Assembly (NCBI GenBank): GCA_022495995.1
Contig: JAFEMH010001234.1
Coordinates: forward strand, 62,001 to 126,000
Reading direction: 5' to 3'
DNA: 64,000 bases
From: Adenophora triphylla var. japonica
Taxonomy: Eukaryota; Streptophyta; Magnoliopsida; Asterales; Campanulaceae
The notes beneath the pieces are model-generated. The model was not told the origin of the DNA. It ran no database searches and was given only the letters and a program-made list of their open reading frames with translations. Positions within the stretch are counted from its first letter, which is position 1; the number at the start of each line of letters is the position of its first letter. Below, in pieces: positions 32,222 to 46,143 of this stretch. The translations under genes were made by a program, and so were the position numbers.

Positions 32222-34582
32222 AGAATTAGCCCACACACTATTAAACATTCAATATTTTCCAACTACCCTTTAAAAAGCATTCAATAAAAACAGGTATTCC
32301 ACTCAATGAAATACTAATAATATTTATTTCAGTTATATATTGTATTTTTCATTTTAAATAATTATTAACTATGAAATACTAATATAGAATTTTATAAGAT
32401 AAAAATGTACATTAAAATTGAAAAAGAAAAATCAGTACAAAGTTAAAAATAAAATAAAAAAAATAATACTATACGTTATAATTTCTATAAATATAAATAT
32501 GTTCATAGAAATATAAATTGCAATTCATTCATGTGGTACTAAGAGGGGGTATAACTTAGTTTTAAGAACTAATTAATGGGAAAAATTAACAAAAAATAAT
32601 TTTTGGATTCAATAGTGGTCTATGTATCTAGTGCATTATAATTGAATAGCATGGTTGAATATTTTAGAAATTGGATTGTACATATGACTAATTTGTCAAA
32701 ATTATGTGGCCCTAATAATAGTTTTGACTAAGAATTAAAAGTTGTGGGTGAACGACAAATATATGTAACGTAATTTAGTGTTTTTTATGATTAATGTAAC
32801 ATACTAATAATTGACATTTTAATGTAATGTACTTTACCATCTCTATTCATCTCATAGAACGTATGATAACGACGTTAAAAAGATAACTGAAATGACAACA
32901 AATTAAAAAAAAAAATACTAACACCCATCAAATATATTTAACATTCGTTAGCCTATGTTATGTTTTAATAGTCTTCTTCATTACCCCTACACTCCTCAAT
33001 TCACCGCCCACCACCCATCAGTCCGCCCCACAACCTTTGTTTCCCTTACCATCACCATTACTACAACCATTGCAGCCACCATTACCACTACCACAACCAA
33101 ATTCAAAACAAAATTAATACCACCAATTCTAGATCTGTAAGAAACATAATAGAGAGATTTTGAATATGGGTTTCAATTTTCAATCTTGGGGATTTAATAT
33201 ATATTTTGAATTGGGGTTTCAATTTTGCTTCATTTTAATTTTTTCTTGATTCCTGTTTATAAACATGGCCATCACCTCCACCATCACTCTCTCCTTGCCG
33301 TATTCTGATCAGCACCACCCAATATCCATCTCCGGCTATGAAGACGCCTACGTTCTTCGGATCTAGGCGAGAACGGAAAGCGTGTGAGTTCGTCTCTCTT
33401 GCCCTCTCCCTCCTTCTTCAACCATAGATCCCAGCGGCTCTAATGGCTATGACTACTCTCCATTCCCATCCTCACCGTCTACGTATCAAACTCCAGATAT
33501 AAATGTCTCATACAAATTCGTGGATATTTATCCCATTAAGATAAGATAAGAAAGAGAGAGAGAGAGAGAGAGAGAAATTTTATATACCATAATTTTAAAG
33601 AGAGAGATAGAGAGAGAAATTTTATATACCATAATTTTAAATTGTTTGTTCTATTGAAATTTTGGGAGATAAAACCCATATGAACAGTTCAAGCTATAGG
33701 AAAAATCAAGATTTCTTTGATTTTGGAATTCCACATAAGAATTTGAAGGCAAGAGAGAGTAGTCGAATTGGTAAAAAGAAATCTTACTTATTTAACAATA
33801 ATTATTTTATCAAACGAGTTTGTTCATTTTGTTAATGAAAATAAATGTTATACAACTTAGTTACCTTAATTGGAATGTGACTAAAAAGTACATTAAATTA
33901 TATTGTCAATTTATAGTATATTACCTTTAGTGTAATTAAGGGTGTAGTACATTCCATATTCTTGTAATTATTCTGAAAAGTTATTGTAATTGAACATTTG
34001 AAAAGATGGCGATTTTTAAAGGATTAATTCCACAATGCTCTTCTTACCAAATCGATCACATGCAAGGAAACATAATATTCTATATCTCATATACAACCAT
34101 TATAATCTAAAGTAAAATTTTTATGTTTTCAGTATGATGCGAATTTTATTTGGTTTTTATTTTTATTTTGGTTGAAATTAGGTTTGTTTTTGTTGAAATT
34201 TGGTCTGATAATTTATGTACACAAGTGTTTTAGATTTTTTTTTTTATTTTGCTATTTTGGTTGAAAATAGAGGATTATAATTGAATTATCATACACTAAA
34301 ATATGTCATTCAGTCTTACGGTTCAACCATGAATGACAGATTTAACAAATAATCCAAGTTTTTTTTTCTTCAAATGAGACTAAATGTGAAAAAATACTCT
34401 TTTATTTCTGTTATAAAAGCGGACTGAAGTTTGGTCAAATGTACGAGTGTGTGTGCCTAAGGATATGCATGTCTTTTTAATGGACGAAGGGTTTATATAG
34501 AATCATGAAAATGCCCAATTATTTTATGGTATTATGCATAGCCTGAAGAATCCTAAGGAAAGTGGCCCATTTTCAATGCAGG
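32222..34582. other. Non-coding flank R1, copy 2
   Basis: Copy of 15915-18272. It contains an insertion or retained stretch of about 60 bp near 33410-33470 (CTTCTTCAACCATAGATCCC) that copy 1 lacks, and a short AG array. Confidence 0.6.
33551..33576 (+). repeat. (AG)n microsatellite, copy 2
   Basis: About 12 AG units in place of about 39 in copy 1. Confidence 0.95.
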
Positions 34583-36381
34583 TGTAAGTCAAACGGGAAA
34601 ATAAAGAATACTTATCGTTTTTCAGCTTGTTGACCAGTGGAGGACACATAAATTTTACAAAGGGAGGGGGGCAAGAGTTTTTTAGCAAAAAAATGATGAA
34701 TGGGGGTTGTAACTATCCCAATCCGAACCGCTCTCCATCCGAGCATGCGGGAAGGAAAACGAGTGTTCACTTATCCGTAATCACAAAGTCACGTGACTTT
34801 TCAAGGGTCAATTTGACCAAGAAAAGCAATGAAATACCTTTAGTACATTAAAAACATCAAAAGGACCTCCAATGAATGACAAAAGTCAAAAAATACTACG
34901 CTACAATTTGGTCCGCACGAACCACCTTGAAAAAGGAAGAGTCTGTGGTTCGTAGCTCCTTATCATTTTCAGAGGCTATAAATACATACCTTTTGCTCCT
35001 TCATATGGGACATAAAAAACACAACAAACAAAAAAAAACAACGCAAGAAAATCCGAGAAAAGTGAGCATTATGGGACATTCTGCCTAATTGAGATCAAAA
35101 TTCTCTAATTCTTAATCACCATAAGTAAATCACATACTTTTCCCATACCACAAAACTATAACAAGAACAAAAAAAGGCAAGAAAATCTGAGATTGAGTGA
35201 GGATTAGGGGATATTCTGTCTAATTGAGAGCATAATATTCTCTCCTTCCTAAACATCCTAAACAAATCACATACTTTTCCCACAAAATAAAACCCTAAGG
35301 AAGATAGAAAATATTCAATATTGGTGAGATTTCCTTCTAAACCCTAAATAATGCTTTAATATTTCATTTACAAGTATTTTAATGTATTATGAATCATTAT
35401 ATATCATTTGTAATATAATCTTTACTTGTTTTGTACATTGTAGATACAAACCATCAAAATGATCCTACAAGATTTTCCATTCACAATGTGATTAAAAATA
35501 GAGGTCTAATGGTGATAGTGGTTTGTTTAGATTTCATGCATTGTCTTTCCTTTATTTATTTTTTTACTTCCTAAAGATCATCTTTTGATCCATTTCTTTT
35601 TTTTTAAGTTACAATGATACAAGTAAACCTAATCACCAATGATGAACTCATCACTTATATCAAATATGTGGTTCTAGGGATTATGGTTACAAATGTAGAT
35701 TTAACTCCATTTCTTTCATTTTCTTCTTAAAAGGTGACAAAAGTTCAAGTGTAAACCTTTAAAAGATTTCTCATTTTTTTACTTGGGGCAAACAATCTCA
35801 ATTGTTGTTTCCTAATAAAAGATTGAAACCACCATTTGTACTACCCTAAAACTTGGGCATGACACCCTAAGATTAGACATTTCCCTCTTTTTTGATTTTC
35901 TTGCCACTTTTCTGGACAATCCAGAAGCTGCTACCTTTGCTACTAAAGTCTAATCGATGTAACATCAATAATTAAATCAGATAAAAAAATAGTTTACTGT
36001 ATACCCCAATCCGTACGGACCTCCTTGTAATGAGGCATTGATCTGTATGGATTAGCTTCCAGCCTGTGACTTTTGTTCAGTTTCCAGTTTTCTTTAGTTT
36101 CAGATTTGTTTTCGAACCCCCTTTTATCAAAACAGATTGTTTCTTCTAAAAAACTGTACAATTTTCCTTTTCTTTTAAAACTACGAGGACATTTGATTTT
36201 GAACACACAAACACACAACTTTCAAAAGGTTAGGAAGTCTAATGGACATGAGGAGTTTCGGGTGAGCACAAAAAATATTTTCACGAGGCGTAACGTGACC
36301 TCAGAACTCAAAATCTCACATCAAAATAGGAAAGCAAGTCCTACACTTATCGGGTGCGCCTGGCTGGATCGGGTAATTTCA
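34583..36381 (+). repeat. Tat-type 5' LTR (fragment C, copy 2)
   Basis: 1799 bp, the same start and end motifs as 18273-20090 with a TATA box at about 34977. It differs from copy 1 by small indels, mostly in homopolymers. Confidence 0.75.
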
Positions 36382-36383
36382 GT

Positions 36384-36399
36384 TGGCGACTCCACTGGG
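36384..36399 (+). promoter_or_regulatory. Primer-binding site of Tat fragment C, copy 2
   Basis: TGGCGACTCCACTGGG, unchanged from copy 1. Confidence 0.85.
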
Positions 36400-36570
36400 T
36401 ACTTTTGTTTTAAAACTTCTTTTTTTTAAAAAAAAGTCTTTAAAATATTGTGTGGGTCAAACTTTCATTTACCCCTTTTTCGACCGTTGTGTTCGTGTGT
36501 TACTTTTCTTTTCCTTTTTTCTTCTTTAACTTATTATTAAAAAAAAAACAAAAAAAATGTGTGCATTGTA

Positions 36571-36854
36571 CTCCCTCCGTCCCGCTAATATTAGCACACT
36601 TTCCTTTTTGGGCGTCCCGCTAATATCCGCACACTCCCAAAAAGGAAACTTTATATTAATAAAATATTCACCCAATCCCACTCATTCTCTCTCCTACATT
36701 ATTTTAATACTCACAACACCATTATAATTTATTACACCCTCCACTCATTCTCTCTCCACTCATTCTTTTACACTCACAACATTTTATTAAAATATCATAT
36801 TCCTTAATTCCCGCGCAAACAGTGTTTGTGCTAATACTAATGGGACGGAGGGAG
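36571..36854. mobile_element. Stowaway MITE, only in copy 2
   Basis: 284 bp with ends CTCCCTCCGTCCC / GGGACGGAGGGAG and a TA duplication (36569-36570, 36855-36856). Copy 1 shows the empty site GCATTGTATATG (about 20276-20287). The interior differs from the MITE at 14272, so it is a different subfamily. Confidence 0.95.
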
Positions 36855-36961
36855 TATATGTTTTGCTATTGGAAGTATCTTTTTTTGTTGCGCATGTTTG
36901 CTAAATATAATGCTCTTGTTTTTTTTTTCCTCTATTAATAAATGTTTCGAGCATCATTTCT

Positions 36962-37007
36962 CCTTTTACTCGTACAGATGTTTGTGTACATCTGTACGAG
37001 TAAAAGG
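36962..37007. repeat. 19-bp-arm hairpin, copy 2
   Basis: Identical in arms and loop to 20388-20433. Confidence 0.95.
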
Positions 37008-37195
37008 TGTTCACAGTTGTACACTACAACCTTGAACCCGGAGTGGTCTCAGTTACAGCTCGAAAGGCGTTCCTATGCCTATGAACACTTGTACACTATT
37101 GCCATGAACACTTGCACACTACAACCCTTAACCCAGGGTGTTCTCAGTTGCATCTCGAAATGTGTTCATATGCCTCTGTTGCGCGCACAGGATCA

Positions 37196-37939
37196 TTAAA
37201 ACATTCAATATTTTCCAACTACCCCTTAAAAACATTCAATAAAAAAAGGTATTCCCCTCAATTAAGTTCTAATAATATTTATTTCAATTATATATTGTAT
37301 TTTACATTTTAAATAATAATTAACTATGAAATGCTAATATAGAAATTTATAAGATATACATGTACATTAAAATTGAAAAAGAAAAATCAGTACAAAGTTA
37401 AAAAAAATAAAATAATAATATACGTTATAATTTCTATAAATATAAATATGTTCATAGAAATATAAATTGCAATTCATTCATGTGGTACTAAGAGGGGGTA
37501 TAAATTAGTGGTCTATGAATCTAGTGCATTATAATTGAATAGCATGGTTGAATAATTTTGAAATTGGATTGTACATATGACTAATTTGTCAAAATTATGT
37601 GCCCTAATAATAGTTTTGACAAAGAAAAGTTATTGTAATTGAACATTTGAAAAGATGACAATTTTCAAAGGATTAATCCCACAATGCTCTTCCTACCAAA
37701 TCGATCCCATGTAAGGAAACATAATATTCTATATCTCATATACAACCTTTATAATATAAAGTAAAAATTTTATGTTTTCAATATGATGTGAATTTTATTT
37801 GGTTTTTATTTTTATTTTTAGGTTGAAAATAGGTTTGTTTTGGTTGAAATTGGTCTGATAATTTTTGTACACAAGTCTTTTAGATTTTTTTTTTTATTTT
37901 GCTATTTTGGTTGAAAATAGAGCATTATAATATTAAGGA
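37196..37939 (+). repeat. Direct repeat R2, copy 2
   Basis: Counterpart of 20715-21474. The AAT microsatellite of copy 1 (about 20933-20957) is shorter here. Confidence 0.8.
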
Positions 37940-38338
37940 TGACACAGCATCAGGACGTGAGGCGCCAGCCTCGAGCTCTCCCAGGCGCCCGCCTCAGCTC
38001 AACCAAAACACGGCCGCACCTACTGCCTCCCCGGCACCAGCAGCGAGCTCTCCCAGGCGCCCGCCTCAGCTTCATCACACCACGGCCTTCCAGGCGCTCG
38101 CTCCAGCTTGGCCAGGCGGCTGCCTCAGCCCTAGTCAGTGCCCTCGTCAGTTTCCTAATTACCTTGGGTTTCTAGATTGATTTGGTGTATATTTTAGTTA
38201 AATATAGATTAGGAAACAAGATATTTGATTGTATAGATTAAGATTTCTAAATCATTGTATTAGAATAGGACTCCTCCTATTGTACTATAAATATTTGTTG
38301 TTTGTGAATATACAAATTAAGTTTTCCCAAATTTTACA
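37940..38338 (+). repeat. Copia 5' LTR (element E, copy 2)
   Basis: 399 bp, the same length as in copy 1, followed by PBS TGGTACCAGAGC at 38339-38350. Confidence 0.75.
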
Positions 38339-38413
38339 TGGTACCAGAGCAGTAAGATTCAAAACCCAAACACCCTAAAGCCCTCTCAAAATTTCGATAG
38401 CCCATCCCCACCC

Positions 38414-40068
38414 TTGCAATGGCCAGAGCTTCCTCCACCATTCCAAACGCTGTCCAACCCGACCAACCTCTCTTCTTGGTCAACCTATCTTATTGCCGTA
38501 CCCTCATCCCCCCACCTACCTCACATGGGCATCCAAATAACCTCCATCCTCTTTGGCCTCGACCTTCTAAAGTTTTTCGATGGCACCTACCCAAAACCCG
38601 AGGACAACATCACCACCTCCACCCCAGCCATCACTGAAACAACGATGAACCGGCCAAACCGGCCACCACCACCTCTATCCCTAATCCGGCAGCCATAACT
38701 TGGTCTCGCCAAGATCGCCTTATTCTTGGGCTCTCATAGGAACCTTAGATCCCGCCATTGCTCCCCTAGTTCACCAAGCCAAAACCTCCATGAAGCTTGG
38801 ACCATCCTCAAAACCACCTATGCCAACCCCTCCCGTGGCCACATCCTTCAAATCAACGACAACCTTGCAAACCTTACCAAAAACCAACTATCCATCTCAG
38901 ATTACATGAACGCTGTCAAATCCTACACCGACAAGCTTGCCATCCTTAGCAAACCCATGGATTCCGAGGACATAATCTACACCATCTTAAAAGGTTTGGA
39001 CTATGAAACCTTCAAACCATTTATAGACTCCACTCGAGCCCGAGACAACCCTATCTCTTTTTAAGCCCTCCACAAAAAGCTTATCCAACATGAACTCACC
39101 CTTAAACAATCCATCCCCACCACTCCTCTCCCCACCACCGCCTTCACCGCCCAAACCCGTCCATTACCCAACCGTAACTCCTATCACACCACCAATCCGT
39201 TCCCATCCTCTAGCTCGAACTCCTCACCCCTCCCCATTAAGGGTAAGTGTCAATACTTCTGTAATATTGGCCATGTCATCTCCCAATGTCATCAATTCAA
39301 GCGCGACCACCCCACCGTTACCTTCCCTCCTCTTCCTCTTCCTTGCCAAAACCAAAACCCTAACCCTAACCCCCAAGCCCACACCGCTGCCTATCACCAC
39401 CCCCTTCCCCTCCTTCTTGGCTTATCGAAAGTGGTGCAACCAACCACATCACCAATGATCTTTCCAACCTTGCCTTACACACACTCTACAATGGCAGTGA
39501 CGACGTCATCATCGGAGACGGTTCCTCTCTTCCTATATCGCACATAAGTTCTTTCTCTCTCTCTATGCCCTCCTCTACTCTTCAATTCAATAATATCATA
39601 CATGTCCCACTTATCACTCGTAACATTCTATCTGTGTCTCATTTTTTTCGTGACAATAGTGCTATCGTTGAATTCTCACACTCTTCTTTTCTTATTAAGG
39701 ACAAAGCCACAAGTCAAACTCTCATTCATGGAAACCTTGAGGATGGCGTCTACATTTGGCACCCTCCGCCCATTCAAGCTCACTCAAGCTCTCTCTCTCT
39801 TTACATCTGTGGCATCATAGATTAGGACATCCCGCTTCCCATGTTCTTAGTTTATTACGTAGCAAGTTTAGTTTATCTATTTCTTCTAGTCTACTTCCAC
39901 GTAACTCTTGCTTTATTAATAAAAGTCACAAGCTACCTTTGGCATCTTCTTCACTTGTATCACATGCTCCTCTTGATCTCATTTATTCTGATGTTTGGAC
40001 CCCTCCCGTCTATTCCCTTGACAAATTCAAATACTATGTCATCTTTGCTGATCATTACACAAAAAAGA
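38414..40068 (+). pseudogene. Ty1/copia gag-protease-integrase start (element E, copy 2)
   Basis: Same truncated copia polyprotein as at 21949-23603, with the same end point and the same stop after NPISF (39062-39064). The defects therefore predate the tandem duplication. Differences are mostly single substitutions, for example KPMDSEDIIYTI here against KPIDSEDIINTI in copy 1. Confidence 0.85.
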
Positions 40069-40092
40069 TGATGAATTGGGGTTCGGGGGCAG

Positions 40093-41968
40093 CTGGAGTT
40101 GGCCCTTTTGAGCCGAAGCCCGTGGAAGACCCGTGGAGCCCATGGCCCGTGTAACCCGTGTCCGTGAAGTCCATTTCCCGTGGTCCGTGTAGCCCGCTTG
40201 ATATAAGAAATGGGCCTGGACTGGGTTATATGTGATGGACTGGGCTTTTGCCCGCGGATTAGAAGACCCGTTGGGTTCGTGGCCCGTTTGGCCCGTTTAA
40301 CCATTTTTTTTGTACATGTATAAAATGTTCTCAAATATATCCGTTAATAAATTCGTTTGAGGGGTATTTTCGTCCAATTTATTTTTAATGGCTACTTTAT
40401 CAGATTTTTATTTTTTGGGACATAATTACCCCTCCCAACAGCCATATTTAGGAATAAATTTGGTACAAAATTAATTTATAATTACTATAAATAGAAGAAT
40501 AAGTCTTACCATTTTTCTCAAAAAACAATTCAATCAATTATAGAATTCTCTAAAACCCAAACTATCAAATTATTTCCAATACGAATATTTTTGATTATTT
40601 CGTAAAACTTGAATGTAATTTTATTGTTTTAAATATTTAATTCTTTACTCGCTAGTTAAATATTGTGTTAAGTAGTTAATTTTTTTTAATCTTAATAAAT
40701 TTTGAAAATTCCAAAAAATAAATAAAATTATATTTGCATATATTGCTAGTTAATTATTGCATTAAGTAATTAATCTTTGTGATTACATATATTCTGAAAA
40801 TTACAAAAAAAATAAAATATAATTGTTTACTTTTATTGTTAGTAAATTATTGCCAAAAGTATTTAATCTTTATAAATTTTTGAAAATTCAAAAAAAAAAA
40901 AAAATTCTAAGTGCTGCATTTTTAATTTATTTTCTAGGTAATTTATATTGCTAGTTATCATGAAAGATTTTGTTAATGATATATTTGCATATGCCAACCC
41001 CCACCACAAAATCCAACCCCAAAAAATGTACTCTGTTAAAATTTAGAACCAATTGATAATTCTCTTTTGCACCATAAGGATCAAATTATGTTTTATCTAA
41101 GCGAAATCAACTCAAACCACTTTTATCGAGAGATTGATTTGTTTTGTTAACTGATATGACGCGGAGTTGAGAAAATATGGCACATTCTGGGATCTTGAAC
41201 ACGATGATTATGAAAGCCTCGAATAAGACAATATCAACGAGAAGTTTTTGCGAGAAGGATACTAGAAAAAAGAAAAAGAATTCAACAAATTCAAAGACTT
41301 TGAATCAATAACAATAATGAATACCTAATGCTTTTTGACGAATTTGAAGATTTGAATACCATAATTAAATGAAGATTTGAATACTCAATTATTTTCAAGA
41401 CTTTGTTAAATTTGAATGCTTTGTTAAATTTTTAAACCATGACATTTGAAGATTTGAAGACATTTTGTTTTAACACTATTTAATTTTAAATTGTATCATT
41501 TGAATAAAATGAAAATTCCCACAAAAAATTATGAAATAAATATTAATAGAGTTTCTATTATTAAATTGATTACATTATTACCTCATTTAATTTATTTTTT
41601 AAAGAAGAAATATATTCTATTTATCAACAAATAAAAATTATTTAAACTAAATTATTTTCTTAAATGTATAATTTATACCTTTTAGAAAATAATTTAGTTA
41701 GAATAATTTTTATTTGTTAATACCGTATAAACTATTATTTTGTTATATCTAGAAAACAACTAATTTTCTTATGTATAAATGATTTTATATTTTAAAAAAT
41801 AGCTTATTAAATACTAAATTACTTTTTATTTTTTCCATATTTTTTCTGATTTAAAAAAAACGGAAACACCGTTTAAGCTCGTGGATCTTTTGATACGGGC
41901 CAAACGGGCGGGCTTGGACGGACATTTTGGGCCGGGCCGGGCCGGGCCGCCCGTTTGACCATCTCAAG
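40093..41968. mobile_element. hAT-like non-autonomous element, copy 2
   Basis: Counterpart of 23628-25500. The right end has drifted to GACCATCTCAAG, so the terminal repeats are poorer here. Confidence 0.55.
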
Positions 41969-42178
41969 GGCAGCACCATCGAATTTTTTTGTAGCTATTT
42001 TTTCCATATAAAATACAACTTTGACATGATTTAGTGGGACTAAGTCTAAAAAGAGATATTTTTTTGTTTGGAAAACAATGAAATGGAAGGGATTAAACAC
42101 GAAAGGGAGAATAGGGCAGTAGATTGATCATAGGCTGCTGGCCAAAAAAGCCACGGAGATTGCCCAATGGCACCACGT

Positions 42179-45100
42179 TAGGAATGGCAATGGGGACAGT
42201 TCAGAGCGGTTATACATCGTATCACCCCCATTCCCCAATTCAATTTTGTGCCCCATAACCGTCCAATTCTCCGGTGGGTAATCAATTTTCCATACCATAC
42301 CCATTTCCCACAGGTAGCAATTAATCGGGGAATCCTCGAGGGAAATTAGTCAAACAAATATTTTGTTTTAAAGCACTTTAGCGATAAAAAAAAACTAAAA
42401 AATTAACTTTGATAAAGGATATTTTTTCTACTTAAACTCATATAATCACATTCATAAGAGCTCAAAAGAAAAATTAAATAGTTGTATATGACACAATTCA
42501 CTAGATTACAATAAGAAAACTATAAATAACAATTAACGTTTGAAATATAGCAAAATGGAAACAATTCCATTGTTTCAAGTCAACTCCAAATCTACAGGTG
42601 ATCATCAATATGTTGTCTCATTAGTACCTATTTTATAGGAAGAGTTACTAACATTAGAATCTTTATCACGAAAGAATAAAAGTAAATGAAACACAAACAA
42701 TGTTACTCGATACCCTTTAAAGGAGAAAGTAAATGAAACACTAACATATTGCTTCGTACCTTTTTCATCGGTATCTATATCCTCATAAATAGTAGCATAT
42801 CGAAGAGTAGATGATGATTCTCCTTCTAATTTTGCAATTGAAACAAACAATTATTACTTATACGAGAAAAAAAAAGATGTTTAAAAGGAAAAAAATAGAT
42901 CAACGTTTTTTTACCTTTCTTTTCAATCGCCAATAACCAATTTTGTGTACACATCAATGCCTCTAAAGTCTTTGGATGAATTCTACTTCGATGTGGACTC
43001 ACTAACCTTCCACTAATACTAAAGGCAGACTCAGAAGCAACAGTTGACACCGGAATTGCTAATAAATCTCTAGCAATAGTTTGGAGGGTTGGAAATTTGC
43101 ATCCATGAACTTTCCACCACATTAGAATCTCAAAATCTACGGTCCTTGGTAGAACATCCTCCTCCAAGTAATAATCCAACTCAGACTTCACATTTGTAGT
43201 TCTAGCCCTTTTTCTTGAATTCACATATGCATCATAATCATTCAATGAATCATCTCCTCCAATGCTAGTAGCATGTGAATGCGAGAGATAGTCACTGTCA
43301 ATTCCTCCCCCGTCAAGCTTATATTGATACTCACTTACCAAATTATAACAAAGATTGCGAATCCTCTCAATTTGAAATAAAGAATCACATGGGTAAATTT
43401 TAGGAACATAAATAAACCTAATATAAAAATATACAAGAATTAATTATTAAACTAAATCATACAGGTTGAAAAAAGTATGATCTTACATAAATCATATATG
43501 AAAAATATGAGCTAAGTAGACATAAAATATGGCATGTCACAACACAAAAAATATTTCTAAATTGATCTAAGAAAAGGGAGAGAAGGTACCTCAAAATTCG
43601 GCTTTGCAATGTCCAAGTGCTATCAATAAAGTGTGCGGTGACAACCATGAATCCCCTCTTGTTATTAGATGTCCACATATCAGTAGTTATTGCAACTCTA
43701 CTTTCATTCTTTTCTAACAACTTCATTGATCCTTCCTTCTCATAGTTGTACACCTTCAAAATATCAGTCCTGAGAGTATTTCTGCTAGGGCACTTGAATA
43801 ATGGTTGGAGAGCGGAAGAATATCTTCTAAATCCCACATGATCCACCATTGAAAGTGGGTACTCGTGCATTATAACCATATTAGCAAGCTCCCTCCTCGT
43901 GGTATCTTGATCGAATGAATAAGATGTTATCTTTGTTTTTCCATCTCCTTTGCAAATGATGTTACTAATAGTCTTTTGCTTCATGTCGACTACCTTTCTC
44001 AATGTACGCCTATTATAATGCTCTTTTAAATGAGTTGTCCCATTATTTGTCTTCCCTCCAATACATTTCTTGCAATACTAGCATTTAGCCTTTTCAATCC
44101 CATCAACTTTAATCCTCTCATAGTGATTCCACCATTAGCTTCTAAGTTTGTTGCCCTTTACAAGAGAAGCTAAGTCATAACCATCTTCAGTTAGTCCTTC
44201 GGTTGTGGGTGAATGAATATCGTCTAGCCGTGAGGGTGGGGGAAAGTAATTGCTTGGCGCATAGCTTACTTTTGGGGTAGACAATGGACTTGGGTGATTT
44301 GAATTGACATTATTTGGAGAGGTAGATTCGGTTTCCGAAGTCGACATATTCAACCTGTTCCAATTTTTCAATGTCATAAGAAAAAATGAAAAATAGAGCA
44401 TGAGTCAAAATTGGTCAACTATCGTCAACATGGGTCAACAAGAGTCAATAAAATTAAACAAAAATTCTACATTATAAAATAAAAAAGTAATATGTTAAGA
44501 GAATTAAAAAAAAAAACAAGTCACCATATTTAGTAAAAAAAACCTTTCACATTCATCACCTTTAAAACAAACTTGCATAAATAACTAAAATTCAGAATAT
44601 AACATCAAGGAACTAAATAGCATGCTTTCATATTATGAAAATTATACCTTACAAAGTATAATGCGAGATTGTTTGTTGTGGTTGTTTTGTGGGTTTCTTG
44701 TCTACTGATGAGAGGGAGAATTTCCGGATGAAGAGAGAATGGAAATTGAGGGAGTTGATATGTTTGATGGAGATAAAAATGAAGTTTTGTGTGTTTGAGA
44801 GGGGGGAGACGAATGTAGGGAAGGGATTATTGGGAGTGGGATGTTGAGAGGCGTCGTCTGAAAGAGAGGGAGAGAGTAAGCTTGGGAAAATGGAGGGAGT
44901 GAATGTAATGATGATGATGGAAAGTGATTGGATGGAGTAGGCTAGGAAATGATGGAGGAGGAGGGAAAGGTTTGAAAAATGGGAAAATAAAATGATGGAG
45001 AGAGGAAGGGCGGCTTCTAATTAAGTGCTGACACTTTTTGGACAATATAAAATATGGGTACAAAATTTGGGTGTCTACAAGTACATTTTATATAAGGATT

Positions 45101-45377
45101 TAACACATACTATTAAAAAAATTATGATGTTTATATCATGGGAAATACTTATATGAATAAGGGTAAAATTATATTACTAAAGTAAGTAGTTCGGGTAATG
45201 TTCGGTTCGGGTAATGGGGCGGGTAATGCTAATACCAAAAACCAAACCGTTCCCCACTTTTTCATTTCGGTTAATCCCCATTACCCGCCCCGTATCCAGT
45301 CAAACCAGTTAATAACTGTCAACTTCGGTTAAGTTCAGTTCGGATATCCACGATTCGGTTCAAAATTGCCATCCCTA
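42179..45377 (-). mobile_element. hAT (Ac-like) DNA transposon, copy 2
   Basis: Ends TAGGAATGGCAAT and ATTGCCATCCCTA; flanks CACCACGT (42171-42178) and TACCGCGT (45378-45385). The left end here is closer to the inverse of the right end than in copy 1. Confidence 0.85.
42892..44401 (-). pseudogene. hAT transposase remnant, copy 2
   Basis: Same domain order and the same TAA before the BED finger as in copy 1. An extra stop has arisen inside the finger (TAG in place of AAG in CKYC, near 44080), unique to this copy. The hATC domain reads ESAFSISGR where copy 1 has ESAFSTSGR. Confidence 0.85.
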
Positions 45378-46143
45378 TACCGCGTGGACCCAAAGGTGTC
45401 ACTACTTTTTTTGCCTCTCGGTCAGAATGTATCAAAATCAGAACGAAAATCAAAAAATAAACAGAAAGGTGACATATTTAAATTACCACAATAAACTGTG
45501 AACGAATCACATCAATCTCATGACCTTTTCCATAAAACATAATTATTTTACAAGTAGATTCAATAGGGAAATAAACAACAATTAACTAAGAACAAATTAA
45601 ACTAATAGATTCAATAAAAGGGTTTTAACAGCAAATCATATAAAACTCAATCCCTTAATCATAACTAATCACCACATTAATGGTTGTACACTCTCATGGA
45701 AAAAAAAACTAGTGATATCATGTGTGATTTCATAAGATTGAATGAAAGAGAGTGTGTGAGTCTGAATTTGGGCAGAGTTTACACAAGGTGTCTGAAAGGA
45801 TTCTTAATTTGGGTAGATAGACCTCTATTTATAGATTCTGCAGGCTCCTAAAGGTGCCGCCCGGACAAGTCTTCGGGTGCCAAAAGGGGCCGCGTGACAT
45901 CTTTTTCTTAACCGTCTTAGATACTTATAGAAGTTGTCAGAATAATATTTTTTTGCCTTTTTAGCATTGTAGCGAGGTTCCTTGGAGTTTTCTTATGCCA
46001 GAATGGTCCTTCCTCACTAACAACAACCAAATTATTGCCCACAAGGTCCTTAAACTTGTTGTTATCGCAGAGCAGTTTGCAAAAGTCTTTTTCGTGTATT
46101 GTGATTGAGTGCAATTCAGATTGGGTCCTGAACGGAATAAATA
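45378..46143. other. Non-coding segment with minus-strand promoter-like motif, copy 2
   Basis: Counterpart of 28854-29618; the reversed TATA (CTATTTATAG) is near 45826-45835. No gene. Confidence 0.4.

Larger units (their letters stand above)
36400..37195 (+). other. Leader of Tat fragment C, copy 2
   Basis: As 20109-20714 but carrying a Stowaway MITE and lacking about 90 bp at the right end. The hairpin (36962-37007) is intact. Confidence 0.65.
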
